A stretch of DNA of 35,979 nt, taken from NCBI GenBank assembly GCA_017460805.1, contig JAFUAF010000019.1, forward strand, positions 1-35,979. Direction: 5' to 3'. The position numbers and the translations under genes were made by a program. How positions within the stretch are numbered: position 1 is the first letter of the stretch; each line of letters starts with the position of its first letter. The notes under the pieces were generated by a model, which was not told the origin of the DNA, did no database searches, and saw only the letters and a list, made by a program, of their open reading frames with translations. This stretch comes from Bacillota bacterium (lineage in GTDB: Bacteria > Bacillota > Clostridia > Lachnospirales > CAG-274). Shown here piece by piece: positions 24,873 through 34,254 of this stretch.

Positions 24873-26345
24873 TTAAAACTGTTCGTTGTAATTCTGGAGT
24901 GTTGCCTTAATTTCCATAGGCTGTGTGCCGTTTCTTACTATGGAAAGTGTGATAGTGTCGCCCGATTTGTGCTTTGCTATCTCTTTTTGAAGTTCTTCAA
25001 TGGCCTTTACGGGCGTTCCGTCAATGGCGGTTATAATATCGGTGCGCATAAGACCCGCTTTGTCCGCTGCGCCCCCCTGGTCAATGCTCTGTACAAGAAC
25101 GCCGTCCGTGTCTATGCTGTACATATATTTGAAATCTTCGTCAATAGTGTAGCCGATTATGCCGAGGTAAGGCTTGTCAACCGTACCTTTTTCAACAAGC
25201 TGTGTTATAACGTCTTTTGCAATGTTGATAGGTATTGCAAAGCCAGTGCCCTCGACACTGTAGCTTGAATATTTGGCGGTATTGATGCCTATTACCTGAC
25301 CCGCGCTGTTTACAAGTGCGCCGCCGCTGTTGCCCGGATTGATAGCCGCATCGGTCTGTATCATATTAAGGTTTTTGCCGTCGATATTGATTATTTTGTC
25401 CTCTGCGCTTATAATACCGCGGGTAGTGGTCTTGCCCTCGCCGAGTGCGTTGCCTATGGCTATAACATATTCGCCTGCCTCAACTGCATCGGAATCACCG
25501 AATACAGCGGGTGTTACCTCATTTATGCCTGCGGCTTTAAGGTCGGATTTAAGTACGGATATAACAGCTATATCGGACGATGGGTCACGGCCTACAAGGC
25601 TTGCCTTTACGTTTTCCGTACCTGTTATGGAAATGCTTGCTTCGGTTGCATCCTCGACAACGTGGTTGTTTGTCACAATGTAGACTTTTTCGTCATCCTG
25701 TGAATAAATGATGCCCGAGCCTGCGCCCTCGCTTTGATATATCTGGTTGAAAAATCCTGCCTGCTGTGCCGTTATGGAAATATTTACAACAGAATTCTTT
25801 ACTTTATTTATTGTATTTATTACCTCATCATTGGATGGCGTGATGTTTACTGCTTCTGCGGGAAGAGCATTGCTGTCATCGCCTGACTCCTGTGCCGTGT
25901 CAAAATTAAAAGGCTGAGCCGATTTTACAAACAGGCTTCTGCTGCCGTTGTAGGCTATGCCAAGTGATGCCCCCAAGGATACACCAAAGAGTATTGCACC
26001 CGTAAGACCTAAAGCTGCGGTCTTTCTGAATGCCGCACGTTTTTGCTTCAGTTCTTTTAAAGCCTGCTCGGCTTCGTCGTTGGGCTGAGCCTGTTCGGCA
26101 ATGCTTTGTGTATATAAAGGTGTTTCTTCAGATTTAAGTTCTTCCGATTTAAGTTCTTCCGGTTTGAGTTCTTCCGATTTAGGTTCTTCGTTTGCTTCTT
26201 CTTTTATTTCTTCTGTTGTATCTTCAACGGTCTCTGCTGTTTCCGATACGGTTTCTTCATTTATTATCGTTTCCGCCGTGCTCTCTGTTGAGCTGCTGCT
26301 TGATGTGGTTTGTGCACTGTCAAATTCGTTTTTAAATTCATCCAT
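24873..26345 (-). CDS. Membrane-anchored HtrA/DegP-type serine protease (first of two)
   Basis: A 490-residue protease. It begins with an unusual acidic cytoplasmic region of about 110 residues (Ser/Thr/Glu-rich, with PEELKSEELKSEE-type repeats), then one membrane helix (AALGLTGAILFGVSLGAS). The trypsin-like domain has His in VTNNHVVED (about 227), Asp in SSDIAVISV (about 256) and Ser in NPGNSGGAL (about 339), followed by a PDZ domain ending near 485. The acidic tail could sense or bind something inside the cell; that is inference. GGAGGT precedes the ATG. The 270 bases upstream (26346-26618) are AT-rich and show no gene and no convincing promoter. Confidence 0.93.
   Translation of the reverse strand: MDEFKNEFDSAQTTSSSSSTESTAETIINEETVSETAETVEDTTEEIKEEANEEPKSEELKPEELKSEELKSEETPLYTQSIAEQAQPNDEAEQALKELKQKRAAFRKTAALGLTGAILFGVSLGASLGIAYNGSRSLFVKSAQPFNFDTAQESGDDSNALPAEAVNITPSNDEVINTINKVKNSVVNISITAQQAGFFNQIYQSEGAGSGIIYSQDDEKVYIVTNNHVVEDATEASISITGTENVKASLVGRDPSSDIAVISVLKSDLKAAGINEVTPAVFGDSDAVEAGEYVIAIGNALGEGKTTTRGIISAEDKIINIDGKNLNMIQTDAAINPGNSGGALVNSAGQVIGINTAKYSSYSVEGTGFAIPINIAKDVITQLVEKGTVDKPYLGIIGYTIDEDFKYMYSIDTDGVLVQSIDQGGAADKAGLMRTDIITAIDGTPVKAIEELQKEIAKHKSGDTITLSIVRNGTQPMEIKATLQNYNEQF
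26131..26190 (-). repeat. Four tandem 15-base repeats in the HtrA N-terminal region
   Basis: Plus-strand units gatttaagttcttcc start at 26131, 26146, 26161 and 26176; the first two are identical and the last two vary. On the coding strand they give a run of five-residue EELKS/P units. Such arrays can change copy number by slippage. Confidence 0.88.
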
Positions 26346-26584
26346 AATAATTACCTCCGAAATACTTTTTATTTATTCTTTGTATTTGCAGCTGTTTTAT
26401 AACAAAGGTTTAGTTGCTTTTGTTGTATCGCATTTCTGCTTTACGATTATCATTATAAAACGCAATTATTAAAAAATAATTAAAATTAAGCAATTTTAAT
26501 GAATAATTAAGGATTTCTTCATAAATCAAATCTTTCTTTAAATTAAAAATCTAAATTTGCGAAAAATGATGACAGAATAAAAAT

Positions 26585-26606
26585 ACCCGCAGTTTTAGCT
26601 GCGGGT
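26585..26606 (-). terminator. Terminator of the TerB-like gene
   Basis: Stem acccgcag/ctgcgggt (26585-26592 with 26599-26606) with a 6-base loop, followed on the minus strand by ATTTTTATT, 13 bases past the stop codon at 26619. Confidence 0.8.
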
Positions 26607-26618
26607 GTATAGGTCTTA

Positions 26619-27023
26619 TCATTCAATAATAAGTTCGTTCATTTTTTCCTGAAGAGCGATAAAATCGTTGATAAGATTTTCGCACTTGTCATGGAAATCC
26701 TTACCAAGGCCGAATTTTTCGATAGCCTTGTTAAGAATAGTTCTCTCGTCATCGTCATAATCAAGGTCTGCCAATGTAAGTCTCATTGCTTCAAAAACGA
26801 TGATGCGCTTCATTTGTGTGGAGCAAATGCTGTTCATTTCGTCAAGAACCTTGTCAACGGAAAGGTCGATCTTGCTCATATCAAAATCAATACCCATTTC
26901 ACGGCAATATGAAGAAATAGTGATCCTTTCCTCGGGGCTGTAGTCTTTGTCAGCGGCCGATAAGTTATATGCAAGACTTAAAAACAGTTCTTTCTCCTTG
27001 TCATTCAACGCTTCAAGATACAT
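26619..27023 (-). CDS. TerB-like small helical protein
   Basis: A 134-residue, mostly helical protein. The pattern LSLAYNLSAADKDYSPEERITI with a second acidic DLDYDDDERTIL repeat matches the TerB-like fold, in which paired D/E-rich motifs may bind metal. TerB-like proteins are linked to tellurite and membrane-stress operons, but here there is no other ter gene. The start is the ATG at 27023, eight bases after a perfect AAAGGAGG; an ATG seven codons upstream precedes that site. Single-gene transcript with its own promoter and terminator. Assignment to the TerB fold is by pattern only. Confidence 0.7.
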   Translation of the reverse strand: MYLEALNDKEKELFLSLAYNLSAADKDYSPEERITISSYCREMGIDFDMSKIDLSVDKVLDEMNSICSTQMKRIIVFEAMRLTLADLDYDDDERTILNKAIEKFGLGKDFHDKCENLINDFIALQEKMNELIIE

Positions 27024-27112
27024 CCTTTTAACCTCCTTTATCAAAAGTGTAAAAAATTTTACAACAAAACATTATATAATATTTAACGGGGTAATATACC
27101 CTTACTGTTTAT

Positions 27113-27141
27113 ATTATAACTCTATTTTAATCAGATTGCAA
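27113..27141 (-). promoter_or_regulatory. Promoter of the TerB-like gene
   Basis: On the minus strand TTGCAA (27141-27136), a 17-base spacer and TATAAT (27118-27113), about 90 bases before the start at 27023. Confidence 0.7.
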
Positions 27142-27294
27142 CATTTTTCATAAAATATTATTTATGGAAATTAAAATTTTTTGTAAACAGCATTGTTTTT
27201 GTGCATTATAAGGGATAGAAAAAAGTGCTTTTTTTCATGCTGTTGACAAAAAGTCTGTTTTGTTATATTCTTTTATTATAAGGAAGATGATTTT

Positions 27295-29811
27295 ATGAAA
27301 CAATATGATGTGACGGGCATGAGCTGTGCGGCATGCAGCGCAAGGGTGGAAAAAGCGGTTTCCGCCGTCGAGGGCGTTACAAGCTGCTCGGTCAGCCTTT
27401 TGACAAACACAATGGGTGTAGAGGGCACGGCGGACAGTGCGGCGATAGTTGCGGCGGTGCAAAATGCAGGTTATGGAGCAAGCGAAAAAGGCGCAGCTAA
27501 GACAAAAACCGATGATGATGCTCTTGCCGACAGGGAAACACCCGTTTTAAAGCAAAGATTGATATATTCAGCGGTTTTTCTGATAGCGCTGATGTATTTT
27601 TCAATGGGGCATACTATGCTCGGACTGCCGCTTCCGGGGCGGTTTGAGGGCAATCATATCGCCGTAGGACTGGTTCAGCTGCTGCTTGCGGGCATAGTTA
27701 TGGTAATAAACCAGAAATTTTTTATAAGCGGCTTTAAGGCGCTTATCTATCGTGCTCCCAATATGGACACCCTTGTTGCGCTCGGCTCTGCGGCAAGCTT
27801 TGTGTGGAGTGTTTATGTGCTGTTTATGATGACGGATGCGCAGTTATTGGGTAATAGTGAACTTGCGGCGGGCTATATGCACGAATTTTATTTTGAATCC
27901 GCGGCAATGATACTTACCCTTATTACGGTCGGCAAAATGCTTGAAGCCCGTTCCAAAGGCAAAACAACGGATGCGCTTAAAGGCCTTATGAAGCTTGCGC
28001 CGAAAACGGCTGTTATAATAGAAGATAAAAACGAGAAGACCGTGCCGATTGAGCAGGTCAAAAAAGGCGATATATTTGTCGTGCGCCCGGGAGAGAATAT
28101 TCCCGTGGACGGCGTGATAATAAAGGGCGATACCGCTGTTGACGAGGCCGCGCTGACGGGCGAGAGCATACCCGTTGACAAGACTGTCGGAGACATTGTT
28201 TCCGCGGCAACAATAAACCAAACGGGCAATATCCAATGTGAAGCCACAAGAGTTGGCGAGGACACGACGTTGTCGCAGATAATAAAAATGGTAAGTGATG
28301 CGGCGGCGACAAAAGCCCCTATAGCGAAGCTTGCGGACAAAGTTTCGGGCGTTTTTGTGCCGACTGTGATAGCAATAGCCGTGATAACAACGCTTGTATG
28401 GCTTATTTTGGGCAAAGAATTCTCATTTGCGCTTGCAAGGGGCATTTCGGTGCTTGTTATAAGCTGTCCCTGCGCTCTCGGGCTTGCGACACCCGTTGCA
28501 ATAATGGTCGGCAGCGGTGTAGGCGCTAAAAACGGCATTTTATTCAAGACCGCCGTTTCACTTGAAAATGCGGGTAAGACCGAGATAGTTGCTCTTGACA
28601 AAACGGGTACGATAACCCGCGGCGAACCCGAGGTAACTGATATTATCCCGTCGGACGGCTATGACGAGGACTCGCTGTTGCTGCTTGCGGCATCTTTGGA
28701 GAAAAAAAGCGAGCATCCGCTTGCAAGGGCCGTTATAGACACGGCTGTCGGCAGACACATCGTTCCCGATGAAGTGACGGATTTCAGGGCTTTGCCCGGA
28801 AACGGGCTGGAGGGTATGCTCGGCGGCAAAAAGCTTGTCGGCGGCAGTCTTAAATTTATAGGTGAAAAAATAAAAATAAGTGATAAAATAAGAAAAGAAG
28901 CCGAAAGGCTGTCCGATAAAGGCCGAACACCTTTGCTTTTTGCAAAAGACGGCAGAATTGCGGGTATGATAGCAGCTGCGGATGTAATAAAAGACGACAG
29001 CCCGCAGGCTATCGAGGAATTGCGCAATATGGGTATCCGCGTTGTTATGCTGACGGGCGACAATGAAAAAACAGCCAAAGCAATAGGTGCGCAGGCGGGT
29101 GTTGACGAGGTCATAGCGGGTGTTTTGCCAGACGGCAAGGAAAGTGTTATAAGACAGCTTAAAAAGCAGGGAAGGGTAGCTATGGCAGGTGACGGCATAA
29201 ATGATGCTCCCGCACTTACAAGGGCTGATACGGGTATTGCCATAGGTGCAGGTGCCGATATAGCCGTTGATGCGGCGGATATCGTTCTTATGAAAAACAG
29301 TCTTTTGGACGTACCTGCGGCAATAAGATTAAGCAGAGCGGTTTTGGGAAATATAAAGCAAAATCTGTTCTGGGCATTTTTCTACAATGTTATAGGCATA
29401 CCGCTTGCGGCGGGCTTGTTTATAGGCATATTCGGCTGGAAACTCAACCCCATGTTCGGGGCGGCGGCTATGAGCCTTTCAAGCTTTTGCGTGGTATCAA
29501 ATGCGCTGCGGCTCAATCTTTTAAATATCTATGATGCAGGCCGTGACAAAAAAATAATAAAAAAAGAAGATCAAAAAGAAGAAATTAAGGAGGAAACAAC
29601 AATGACAAAGACAATGACTATCGAGGGTATGATGTGCGGACACTGCGAAGCAGCAGTAAAAAAGGCACTTGAGGCTCTTCCGCAAGTGGATGAGGCTGTT
29701 GTGAGCCATACAGAGGGTACGGCGGTCGTAACACTTAACGCCGATATAGACGATGCAGTGCTTACAAAGGCAGTTGAGGACAAGGATTATAAAGTAATTT
29801 CGGTATTATAA
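27295..29811 (+). CDS. copA: Copper-transporting P-type ATPase fused to a CopZ-like chaperone domain
   Basis: An 838-residue P1B ATPase. The N-terminal metal-binding domain has GMSCAAC (Cys 11 and 14). The core carries the TGES actuator loop, the intramembrane CPC (391-393), the phosphorylated Asp 435 in DKTGT, the SEHPLA motif and [10 protein letters not shown]. After the last helix a lysine/glutamate-rich linker leads to a second heavy-metal domain (from residue 770) with GMMCGHC. CPC and DKTGT mark a Cu(I) exporter. Usually this terminal domain is a separate copZ gene; here no stop divides them, yet a good ribosome site lies just before it (29587-29593). A TTGACA at 27243 upstream has no well-spaced -10 box. 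AAGGA precedes the start. Confidence 0.93.
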   Translation: MKQYDVTGMSCAACSARVEKAVSAVEGVTSCSVSLLTNTMGVEGTADSAAIVAAVQNAGYGASEKGAAKTKTDDDALADRETPVLKQRLIYSAVFLIALMYFSMGHTMLGLPLPGRFEGNHIAVGLVQLLLAGIVMVINQKFFISGFKALIYRAPNMDTLVALGSAASFVWSVYVLFMMTDAQLLGNSELAAGYMHEFYFESAAMILTLITVGKMLEARSKGKTTDALKGLMKLAPKTAVIIEDKNEKTVPIEQVKKGDIFVVRPGENIPVDGVIIKGDTAVDEAALTGESIPVDKTVGDIVSAATINQTGNIQCEATRVGEDTTLSQIIKMVSDAAATKAPIAKLADKVSGVFVPTVIAIAVITTLVWLILGKEFSFALARGISVLVISCPCALGLATPVAIMVGSGVGAKNGILFKTAVSLENAGKTEIVALDKTGTITRGEPEVTDIIPSDGYDEDSLLLLAASLEKKSEHPLARAVIDTAVGRHIVPDEVTDFRALPGNGLEGMLGGKKLVGGSLKFIGEKIKISDKIRKEAERLSDKGRTPLLFAKDGRIAGMIAAADVIKDDSPQAIEELRNMGIRVVMLTGDNEKTAKAIGAQAGVDEVIAGVLPDGKESVIRQLKKQGRVAMAGDGINDAPALTRADTGIAIGAGADIAVDAADIVLMKNSLLDVPAAIRLSRAVLGNIKQNLFWAFFYNVIGIPLAAGLFIGIFGWKLNPMFGAAAMSLSSFCVVSNALRLNLLNIYDAGRDKKIIKKEDQKEEIKEETTMTKTMTIEGMMCGHCEAAVKKALEALPQVDEAVVSHTEGTAVVTLNADIDDAVLTKAVEDKDYKVISVL
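29587..29604 (+). promoter_or_regulatory. Internal ribosome binding site and start for a free CopZ-like protein
   Basis: AAGGAGG (29587-29593) with an 8-base spacer leads to an in-frame ATG (29602-29604) inside copA. Initiation there would give a 69-residue protein starting [16 protein letters not shown] and ending with the ATPase at 29811, exactly the size and motif of a CopZ copper chaperone. No other part of the gene shows such a site, so dual production of fused and free forms is plausible. Confidence 0.6.
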
Positions 29812-29829
29812 AAAAAGCGGGGTTATTTT

Positions 29830-31599
29830 ATGATAAAGGAGACAGGGCTTGGCAGAAAGCAAAAACTTGCGGCGGCGGTAATATTTTCGCTGCTTTCGGG
29901 AACTGCTTTTTGCCAATGCAGCGGGATAAGCACCTCAAATGATTTGCAGCTGTGGCTGTTTGTGCTGTTTGTTCCGCTTTATATAAGGGCGCTTGAAATA
30001 AAAGATAAAAAGCTTGATTTGGCTGCGGGGGTCTGCGGCCTGCTTTTTATGCTTGCATATCTGGCTGCAAATTTGCCCGTTTTGCTTTCCCTTGAAACAG
30101 CAGATGCACTTTACAGAACGGTCTGTATCGTATCGGGACTGTATTTGTTTTTCAAAAGCATGACGGCGGTATTGTTTAAAACCGTCAGCGGAATCTGTGC
30201 AGATATTTCCGGGGAAAGAACAAAAAAAGAGTGCTTAAAGATATTTTTTATAAGCGTCTTATGTATGGCAGTGTGCAGAATACCGTATTTTCTGCTTATG
30301 TACCCGGGCGGCTTCAATGCCGATTCGTGTATGCAGTTTTATCAGATACTCGGGCTTGCTCCATATTCTAACCATCATCCTTTCGTACATACAATGTTTG
30401 TAAAAGCGACATATTCACTTGGTTTGCTGATTTTTAAAAGCAGAGTGCCCGCTTTTGCGTTCAGCAATGTATGTCAATGCGTGATAATGACATTTATGTT
30501 TGCATATATAATAGAAAGTTTGTATAAATACGGCATAAAAAAGAAAGTCATTATTGCTGTACTTGCGTACTTTTGCATTATGCCCTATCATGGCGCTTTT
30601 GGTTTTATCATGTGGAAAGACAGTCTGTTCGGTGCTGTGGCTGCGGTTTTTGCTGTTACTATGTGGCGGTTTATTCTTGCATTTAAAAACAAAAAGGCGG
30701 TCGTGTACGAAAGTATTATGCTTTATATTTACGGTACTTTGTTCTGTCTTTTCAGAACAAACGGATATTATGCCTTTTTGGTGTTTATACCGTTTTTTGC
30801 GGCCGCATTTTTCAAAAAAAGCAAAACAGCGGTCGGGGCTGTTGTTATGGCTTTTTTGACGGCGGCTTTTGTAAAGGGGCCTGTATACAGCGCAATGGGT
30901 GTGGTGCCCGTTGATTTTATAGAAGCTGTGTCGGTGCCTGTGCAGCAGATGGCCTGTGCACTTAAAGACAATGTGCCGCTGACGGCAGAAGAATATGAGC
31001 TTCTGAGCGAAGCTGTGGATGTAAAAACGGCGATGGAGTACTATAATCCAAATCTGTCTGACGACATAAAATATTTTGTCAGAAAGAAAAATAACCAGAA
31101 TTATATCGTACAGCATAAGGCCGATTATTTCAAGCTTTGGCTTAAATTGGGCATGAGAGCACCGACTTCATATATAAAGGCCTACAGTTCCCTTACGTGC
31201 GGTTTTTATTATCCCAATGTGGACTGGGCGGGCTGCAGCGTATATGGCGAACCGTATTACGGCGAAGCGGAAATGATAGATATGCCAAGGCATGCGCTTA
31301 TGCCACAATTTGCGGCGGATATTATGAAAAAGCTTTTATATTCGTATACAAATATTTATTTTGTCGGCGTGTTCTTTAATGTGGCACTTTCTGTCTGGCT
31401 TTGCATATTGACGGCTGCGCTGTGCTTTATAAAAAAAGAAAAAGTTTATTTTATAATTTATATCCCTATGCTTGCATATATAGCTACAATTCTTGTAACT
31501 ACGCCTGTATGCGTGTGTTTCAGATACGTTTATTGTATTTTTACAACACTGCCGCTTTTGTGCATACTGCCGTTTTTTGGAAAAAAAGACGGGGAATGA
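29830..31599 (+). CDS. DUF6020-like polytopic membrane protein
   Basis: A 589-residue membrane protein with about 12 hydrophobic segments. The pattern fits the clostridial DUF6020 family: YPGGFNADSCMQFYQILGL followed by SNHHPFVHT after the fourth or fifth helix, IMWKDSLF, FRTNGYYAFLVF, and a periplasmic-type region (about 380-480). The acidic and histidine residues after early helices recall GT-C glycosyltransferases that use lipid-linked sugars, so a role in cell-surface glycosylation is likely but unproven. It starts 18 bases after copA with a weak ribosome site (GCGGGG), so it may share the copA transcript, although a copper link is not evident. Confidence 0.75.
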   Translation: MIKETGLGRKQKLAAAVIFSLLSGTAFCQCSGISTSNDLQLWLFVLFVPLYIRALEIKDKKLDLAAGVCGLLFMLAYLAANLPVLLSLETADALYRTVCIVSGLYLFFKSMTAVLFKTVSGICADISGERTKKECLKIFFISVLCMAVCRIPYFLLMYPGGFNADSCMQFYQILGLAPYSNHHPFVHTMFVKATYSLGLLIFKSRVPAFAFSNVCQCVIMTFMFAYIIESLYKYGIKKKVIIAVLAYFCIMPYHGAFGFIMWKDSLFGAVAAVFAVTMWRFILAFKNKKAVVYESIMLYIYGTLFCLFRTNGYYAFLVFIPFFAAAFFKKSKTAVGAVVMAFLTAAFVKGPVYSAMGVVPVDFIEAVSVPVQQMACALKDNVPLTAEEYELLSEAVDVKTAMEYYNPNLSDDIKYFVRKKNNQNYIVQHKADYFKLWLKLGMRAPTSYIKAYSSLTCGFYYPNVDWAGCSVYGEPYYGEAEMIDMPRHALMPQFAADIMKKLLYSYTNIYFVGVFFNVALSVWLCILTAALCFIKKEKVYFIIYIPMLAYIATILVTTPVCVCFRYVYCIFTTLPLLCILPFFGKKDGE

Positions 31600-31609
31600 A
31601 AACATTTTC

Positions 31610-31638
31610 TTTACATTTTTTATGTGGTATGTTAGAAT
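31610..31638 (+). promoter_or_regulatory. Promoter of the amino-acid ABC importer operon
   Basis: TTTACA (31610-31615), a 17-base spacer and TAGAAT (31633-31638), 40 bases before the binding-protein gene. Confidence 0.6.
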
Positions 31639-31678
31639 TAAGGAGTAATTGTACAATAATTTAAAAGGGAGAAAAAAC

Positions 31679-32542
31679 ATGAAAAGATTATTAAGTTTAG
31701 CGATAACAGCGGCTCTTATGATGAGTTTTGCAGGCTGCGGCGGTTCAGGCGAAACAGCTGCACCTTCGGCTTCGGGCAATGATACACAGACACAGACGGA
31801 GCAGGGCGGCGAAAATGCCGAAACAGCAGAGCTTCCCGACCTTTCCGGTCAGAAGTGGGTAATCGGTCTTGATGACGAGTTCCCGCCTATGGGCTTCCGC
31901 GATGAAAACAACGAGATAGTAGGTTTTGATATCGACCTTGCCAAGGCAGCAGCCGAAAAGCTTGGCTGCGAGGTTGAGTTCCAGCCTATCGATTGGGATA
32001 CAAAGGAACTCGAACTTGAAAGCGGCAATATTGATTTTATCTGGAACGGCCTTACAATGACAGACGAGCGTGTTGAGGCTATGGAATTTACAAAGCCTTA
32101 TCTTAAAAACAAGCAGATAATCATTGTTAAAAACGATTCAGAGATAAACGCAAAAGAAGACCTTGTCGGCAAAAACATCGGTGTTCAGGCAGGTTCATCC
32201 GCACTTGATGCCGTAGAGGGCGACGAGATCAACGCACAGCTTGGCAGCGTAAGCACATACGACACAAATATCCTTGCATTTACAGACCTTGATGTTGCTC
32301 GTGTTGATGCGGTAGTTGCAGATGAGATAGTTGCAAGATACTACCTTGCAAACAACGAAAACGACTTCCGTGTAGTTGAAAACGGCGATTTTGGTGATGA
32401 GGTATACGGCGTAGCCGCTAAGAAAGGCAATACCGAACTTGTGGGAAATCTTCAGGCTGCACTTGATGCAATGAGCGAAGACGGTACGGCAGCGGATATT
32501 TCCGTTAAGTGGTTTGGCGAAGATATTTATGAGCATAACTAA
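31679..32542 (+). CDS. Polar amino-acid ABC transporter, substrate-binding lipoprotein
   Basis: A 287-residue family 3 solute-binding protein. The signal (MKRLLSLAITAALMMSFAG) ends in a lipobox with the anchoring Cys in AGCGG, followed by a Ser/Thr/Gln-rich linker. The two-lobed domain has the expected motifs: FPPMGFRDENNEIVGFDIDL, DIDFIWNGLTMTDERVEAMEF and the VGKNIGVQAGSSA hinge strand. Relatives bind His, Gln, Glu, Arg or cystine; the ligand cannot be fixed by eye. The start is the ATG at 31679 behind AAAAGGGAG. A terminator-like hairpin downstream probably makes it the most abundant of the three importer products. Confidence 0.92.
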   Translation: MKRLLSLAITAALMMSFAGCGGSGETAAPSASGNDTQTQTEQGGENAETAELPDLSGQKWVIGLDDEFPPMGFRDENNEIVGFDIDLAKAAAEKLGCEVEFQPIDWDTKELELESGNIDFIWNGLTMTDERVEAMEFTKPYLKNKQIIIVKNDSEINAKEDLVGKNIGVQAGSSALDAVEGDEINAQLGSVSTYDTNILAFTDLDVARVDAVVADEIVARYYLANNENDFRVVENGDFGDEVYGVAAKKGNTELVGNLQAALDAMSEDGTAADISVKWFGEDIYEHN

Positions 32543-32563
32543 TATTTATCTCAGGTAAAATTT

Positions 32564-32597
32564 ATAAGGGGCTGCTCACGGCATCCCCTTATTTTTT
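32564..32597 (+). terminator. Partial terminator between binding protein and permease
   Basis: Stem ataagggg/ccccttat (32564-32571 with 32585-32592), with a 13-base loop and a T-run, located inside the 66-base gap before the permease. It likely lets some transcription pass, giving more binding protein than permease. Confidence 0.7.
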
Positions 32598-32608
32598 CGG
32601 AGGAAGAT

Positions 32609-33259
32609 ATGTCTTTACAACAATGGATACCGCAGATGGCGGTGGGCTGTCTGCTGACTTTAAAATTGTTTTTTATAACAATAGTTTTTTCTATGCCGCT
32701 TGGCCTGGTGCTTACGTTTTTGTATACGTCAAAAAACAAGGCCGTCAGCGCAATAATTTCATTTTACATACTTATAATGCGCGGTACGCCGCTGCTTTTG
32801 CAGATATTCTTTGTATATTTCGGCCTGCCTTATGTGCCGGGTATAGGTAAATATCTTACTATAAACGACCGTTTTACAGCGGGCGCTGTGGCTTTTATAC
32901 TTAACTATGCGGCATACTTTGCCGAGATATTCCGCGGCGGTCTGCTTTCCGTTGATGTCGGACAGTACGAGGCGGCTAAGGTTCTCGGTCTTACCGATAT
33001 GCAGACACGCACACATATTGTTCTGCCGCAGATGTTCAGAATATCTCTGCCCGCTATCTCAAACGAGGCTATAATCCTTATCAAAGATACTGCTCTTATC
33101 ACGGCTATTGGTCTGTCAGACCTTTTGAAAGTGACAAAGACGATCGTAAACAAAACGACCAATATTTCGGCTTTTGTGGTGGCTGCGGTTTTCTATCTTA
33201 TAATGAGCTATATTCTGACGCTTGTATTCAAGCTGCTTGAAAGAAAGTTTTCATTTTAA
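32609..33259 (+). CDS. Polar amino-acid ABC transporter, permease
   Basis: A 216-residue permease of the His/Glu/Gln/Arg family, with five hydrophobic segments. The cytoplasmic EAA loop that docks the ATPase is clear: YEAAKVLGLTDMQTRTHIVLPQ. The preceding IMRGTPLLLQIFFVYFG and FILNYAAYFAEIFRGG segments are typical of this family. A single permease gene implies a homodimer in the membrane. GGAGGA precedes the ATG, and the ATPase gene starts 14 bases after its stop. Confidence 0.93.
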   Translation: MSLQQWIPQMAVGCLLTLKLFFITIVFSMPLGLVLTFLYTSKNKAVSAIISFYILIMRGTPLLLQIFFVYFGLPYVPGIGKYLTINDRFTAGAVAFILNYAAYFAEIFRGGLLSVDVGQYEAAKVLGLTDMQTRTHIVLPQMFRISLPAISNEAIILIKDTALITAIGLSDLLKVTKTIVNKTTNISAFVVAAVFYLIMSYILTLVFKLLERKFSF

Positions 33260-33273
33260 AGGGGTGCAGCGGT

Positions 33274-34020
33274 ATGGAAATGATAAAAGTTGAAAATTTA
33301 AAAAAGAATTTCGGAAATGTTGAAGTATTGAAAGATATTAGCCTTACCGTTGAAAAGGGCGATGTTATTGCCATACTCGGTCCGTCGGGCTCGGGCAAAA
33401 GCACATTTTTGCGAAGCCTTATAGACCTTGTCGATATAGACGGCGGCAGTATTTACATAGAGGGAAAGGCTCTTTGCGAGAATGCGGTCTATCCCTCGGC
33501 AAAGGAAAAACGAAAGATACTTGCCAAAATGGGGATGGTATTTCAGCATTTTAACCTGTTTCCACATAAAAGTGTAAGGGATAATCTTATCCTTGCACCT
33601 AAACTTGAAAAACGGGGAAGTTATGAAGAATTATGTGTTATGGCGAAAAATATGCTTAAAAGAGTGGGGCTTGCCGATAAATTGAGCGAAATGCCCAATA
33701 ACCTTTCGGGCGGTCAGAAACAGCGTGTGGCTATTGCCCGCGCCCTTATGTGCAAGCCCGATATCCTGCTTTTTGACGAGCCGACTTCCGCCCTTGACCC
33801 CGAGCTTACGGGCGAAGTGCTGAATGTTATCCGTGACCTTTCAAAGGAAAATATGACTATGCTCATAGTTACACATGAGATCGGTTTTGCACGGGAAGCC
33901 GCCAATAAAATTCTGTTTATGGACGGCGGATATGTTATCGGTTTCGGTTCTCCCGAAGAGATAATCGACAACAGCGATAACGAGAGAATGAAAAACTTTT
34001 TTGCAAAAGTATCACATTAA
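33274..34020 (+). CDS. Polar amino-acid ABC transporter, ATP-binding protein
   Basis: A 248-residue ABC ATPase with every motif of the GlnQ/HisP type: Walker A GPSGSGKST, the Q-loop in GMVFQHFNLFPHKSV, signature LSGGQKQR, Walker B ILLFDEPTSALDPEL and the switch His in VTHEIGFA. It powers uptake by the permease at 32609. AAAGGGG precedes the ATG. It closes the operon, followed by a strong terminator. Confidence 0.95.
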   Translation: MEMIKVENLKKNFGNVEVLKDISLTVEKGDVIAILGPSGSGKSTFLRSLIDLVDIDGGSIYIEGKALCENAVYPSAKEKRKILAKMGMVFQHFNLFPHKSVRDNLILAPKLEKRGSYEELCVMAKNMLKRVGLADKLSEMPNNLSGGQKQRVAIARALMCKPDILLFDEPTSALDPELTGEVLNVIRDLSKENMTMLIVTHEIGFAREAANKILFMDGGYVIGFGSPEEIIDNSDNERMKNFFAKVSH

Positions 34021-34021
34021 T

Positions 34022-34057
34022 AAAACGGGTGTCACATTGATCTGCGACACCCGTTTT
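34022..34057. terminator. Bidirectional terminator
   Basis: A perfect 12-base-pair stem, aaaacgggtgtc/gacacccgtttt (34022-34033 with 34046-34057), with A/T runs in both directions, between the convergent ABC importer and BFD-like genes. Confidence 0.9.
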
Positions 34058-34243
34058 CTATTGAATATTTTCATTTAAGGCAGCTATAACTTTTTTTGCA
34101 TCCGATACACAGGCACCGCAAAGTACACCAAGCCGCATACAGCGCTCCATTTTTTCAAAAGTATCGTTTCCGTCAAGCATAGCCTGTTTAATGTCTTTTA
34201 CGCGGATGCCGTAACATTCGCATACCATTCTTTCTTCGTCCAT
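34058..34243 (-). CDS. BFD-like [2Fe-2S]-binding protein
   Basis: A 61-residue protein with the bacterioferritin-associated ferredoxin-like pattern. Two cysteines in MVCECYGI near the N-terminus and two in GVLCGACV about 30 residues later are the four ligands of a 2Fe-2S cluster. BFD domains pass electrons, for example to release iron from bacterioferritin, or form part of larger enzymes. The start is the ATG at 34243 with AAGGCGG upstream; five codons upstream is another ATG without a site. It begins 11 bases after the CLC gene, so the two form an operon. No bacterioferritin gene is near. Confidence 0.85.
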   Translation of the reverse strand: MDEERMVCECYGIRVKDIKQAMLDGNDTFEKMERCMRLGVLCGACVSDAKKVIAALNENIQ

Positions 34244-34254
34244 ATATCCGCCTT

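Noticed and set aside
26131..26190. Short regular repeats as a CRISPR array
   Set aside because: The units are 15 bases, directly abutting without spacers, in frame within an HtrA gene and encode a peptide repeat.
27243..27269. A copA promoter made of TTGACA and TATATT
   Set aside because: The spacer would be only 15 bases and no copper-repressor operator is obvious; left unannotated as too uncertain.
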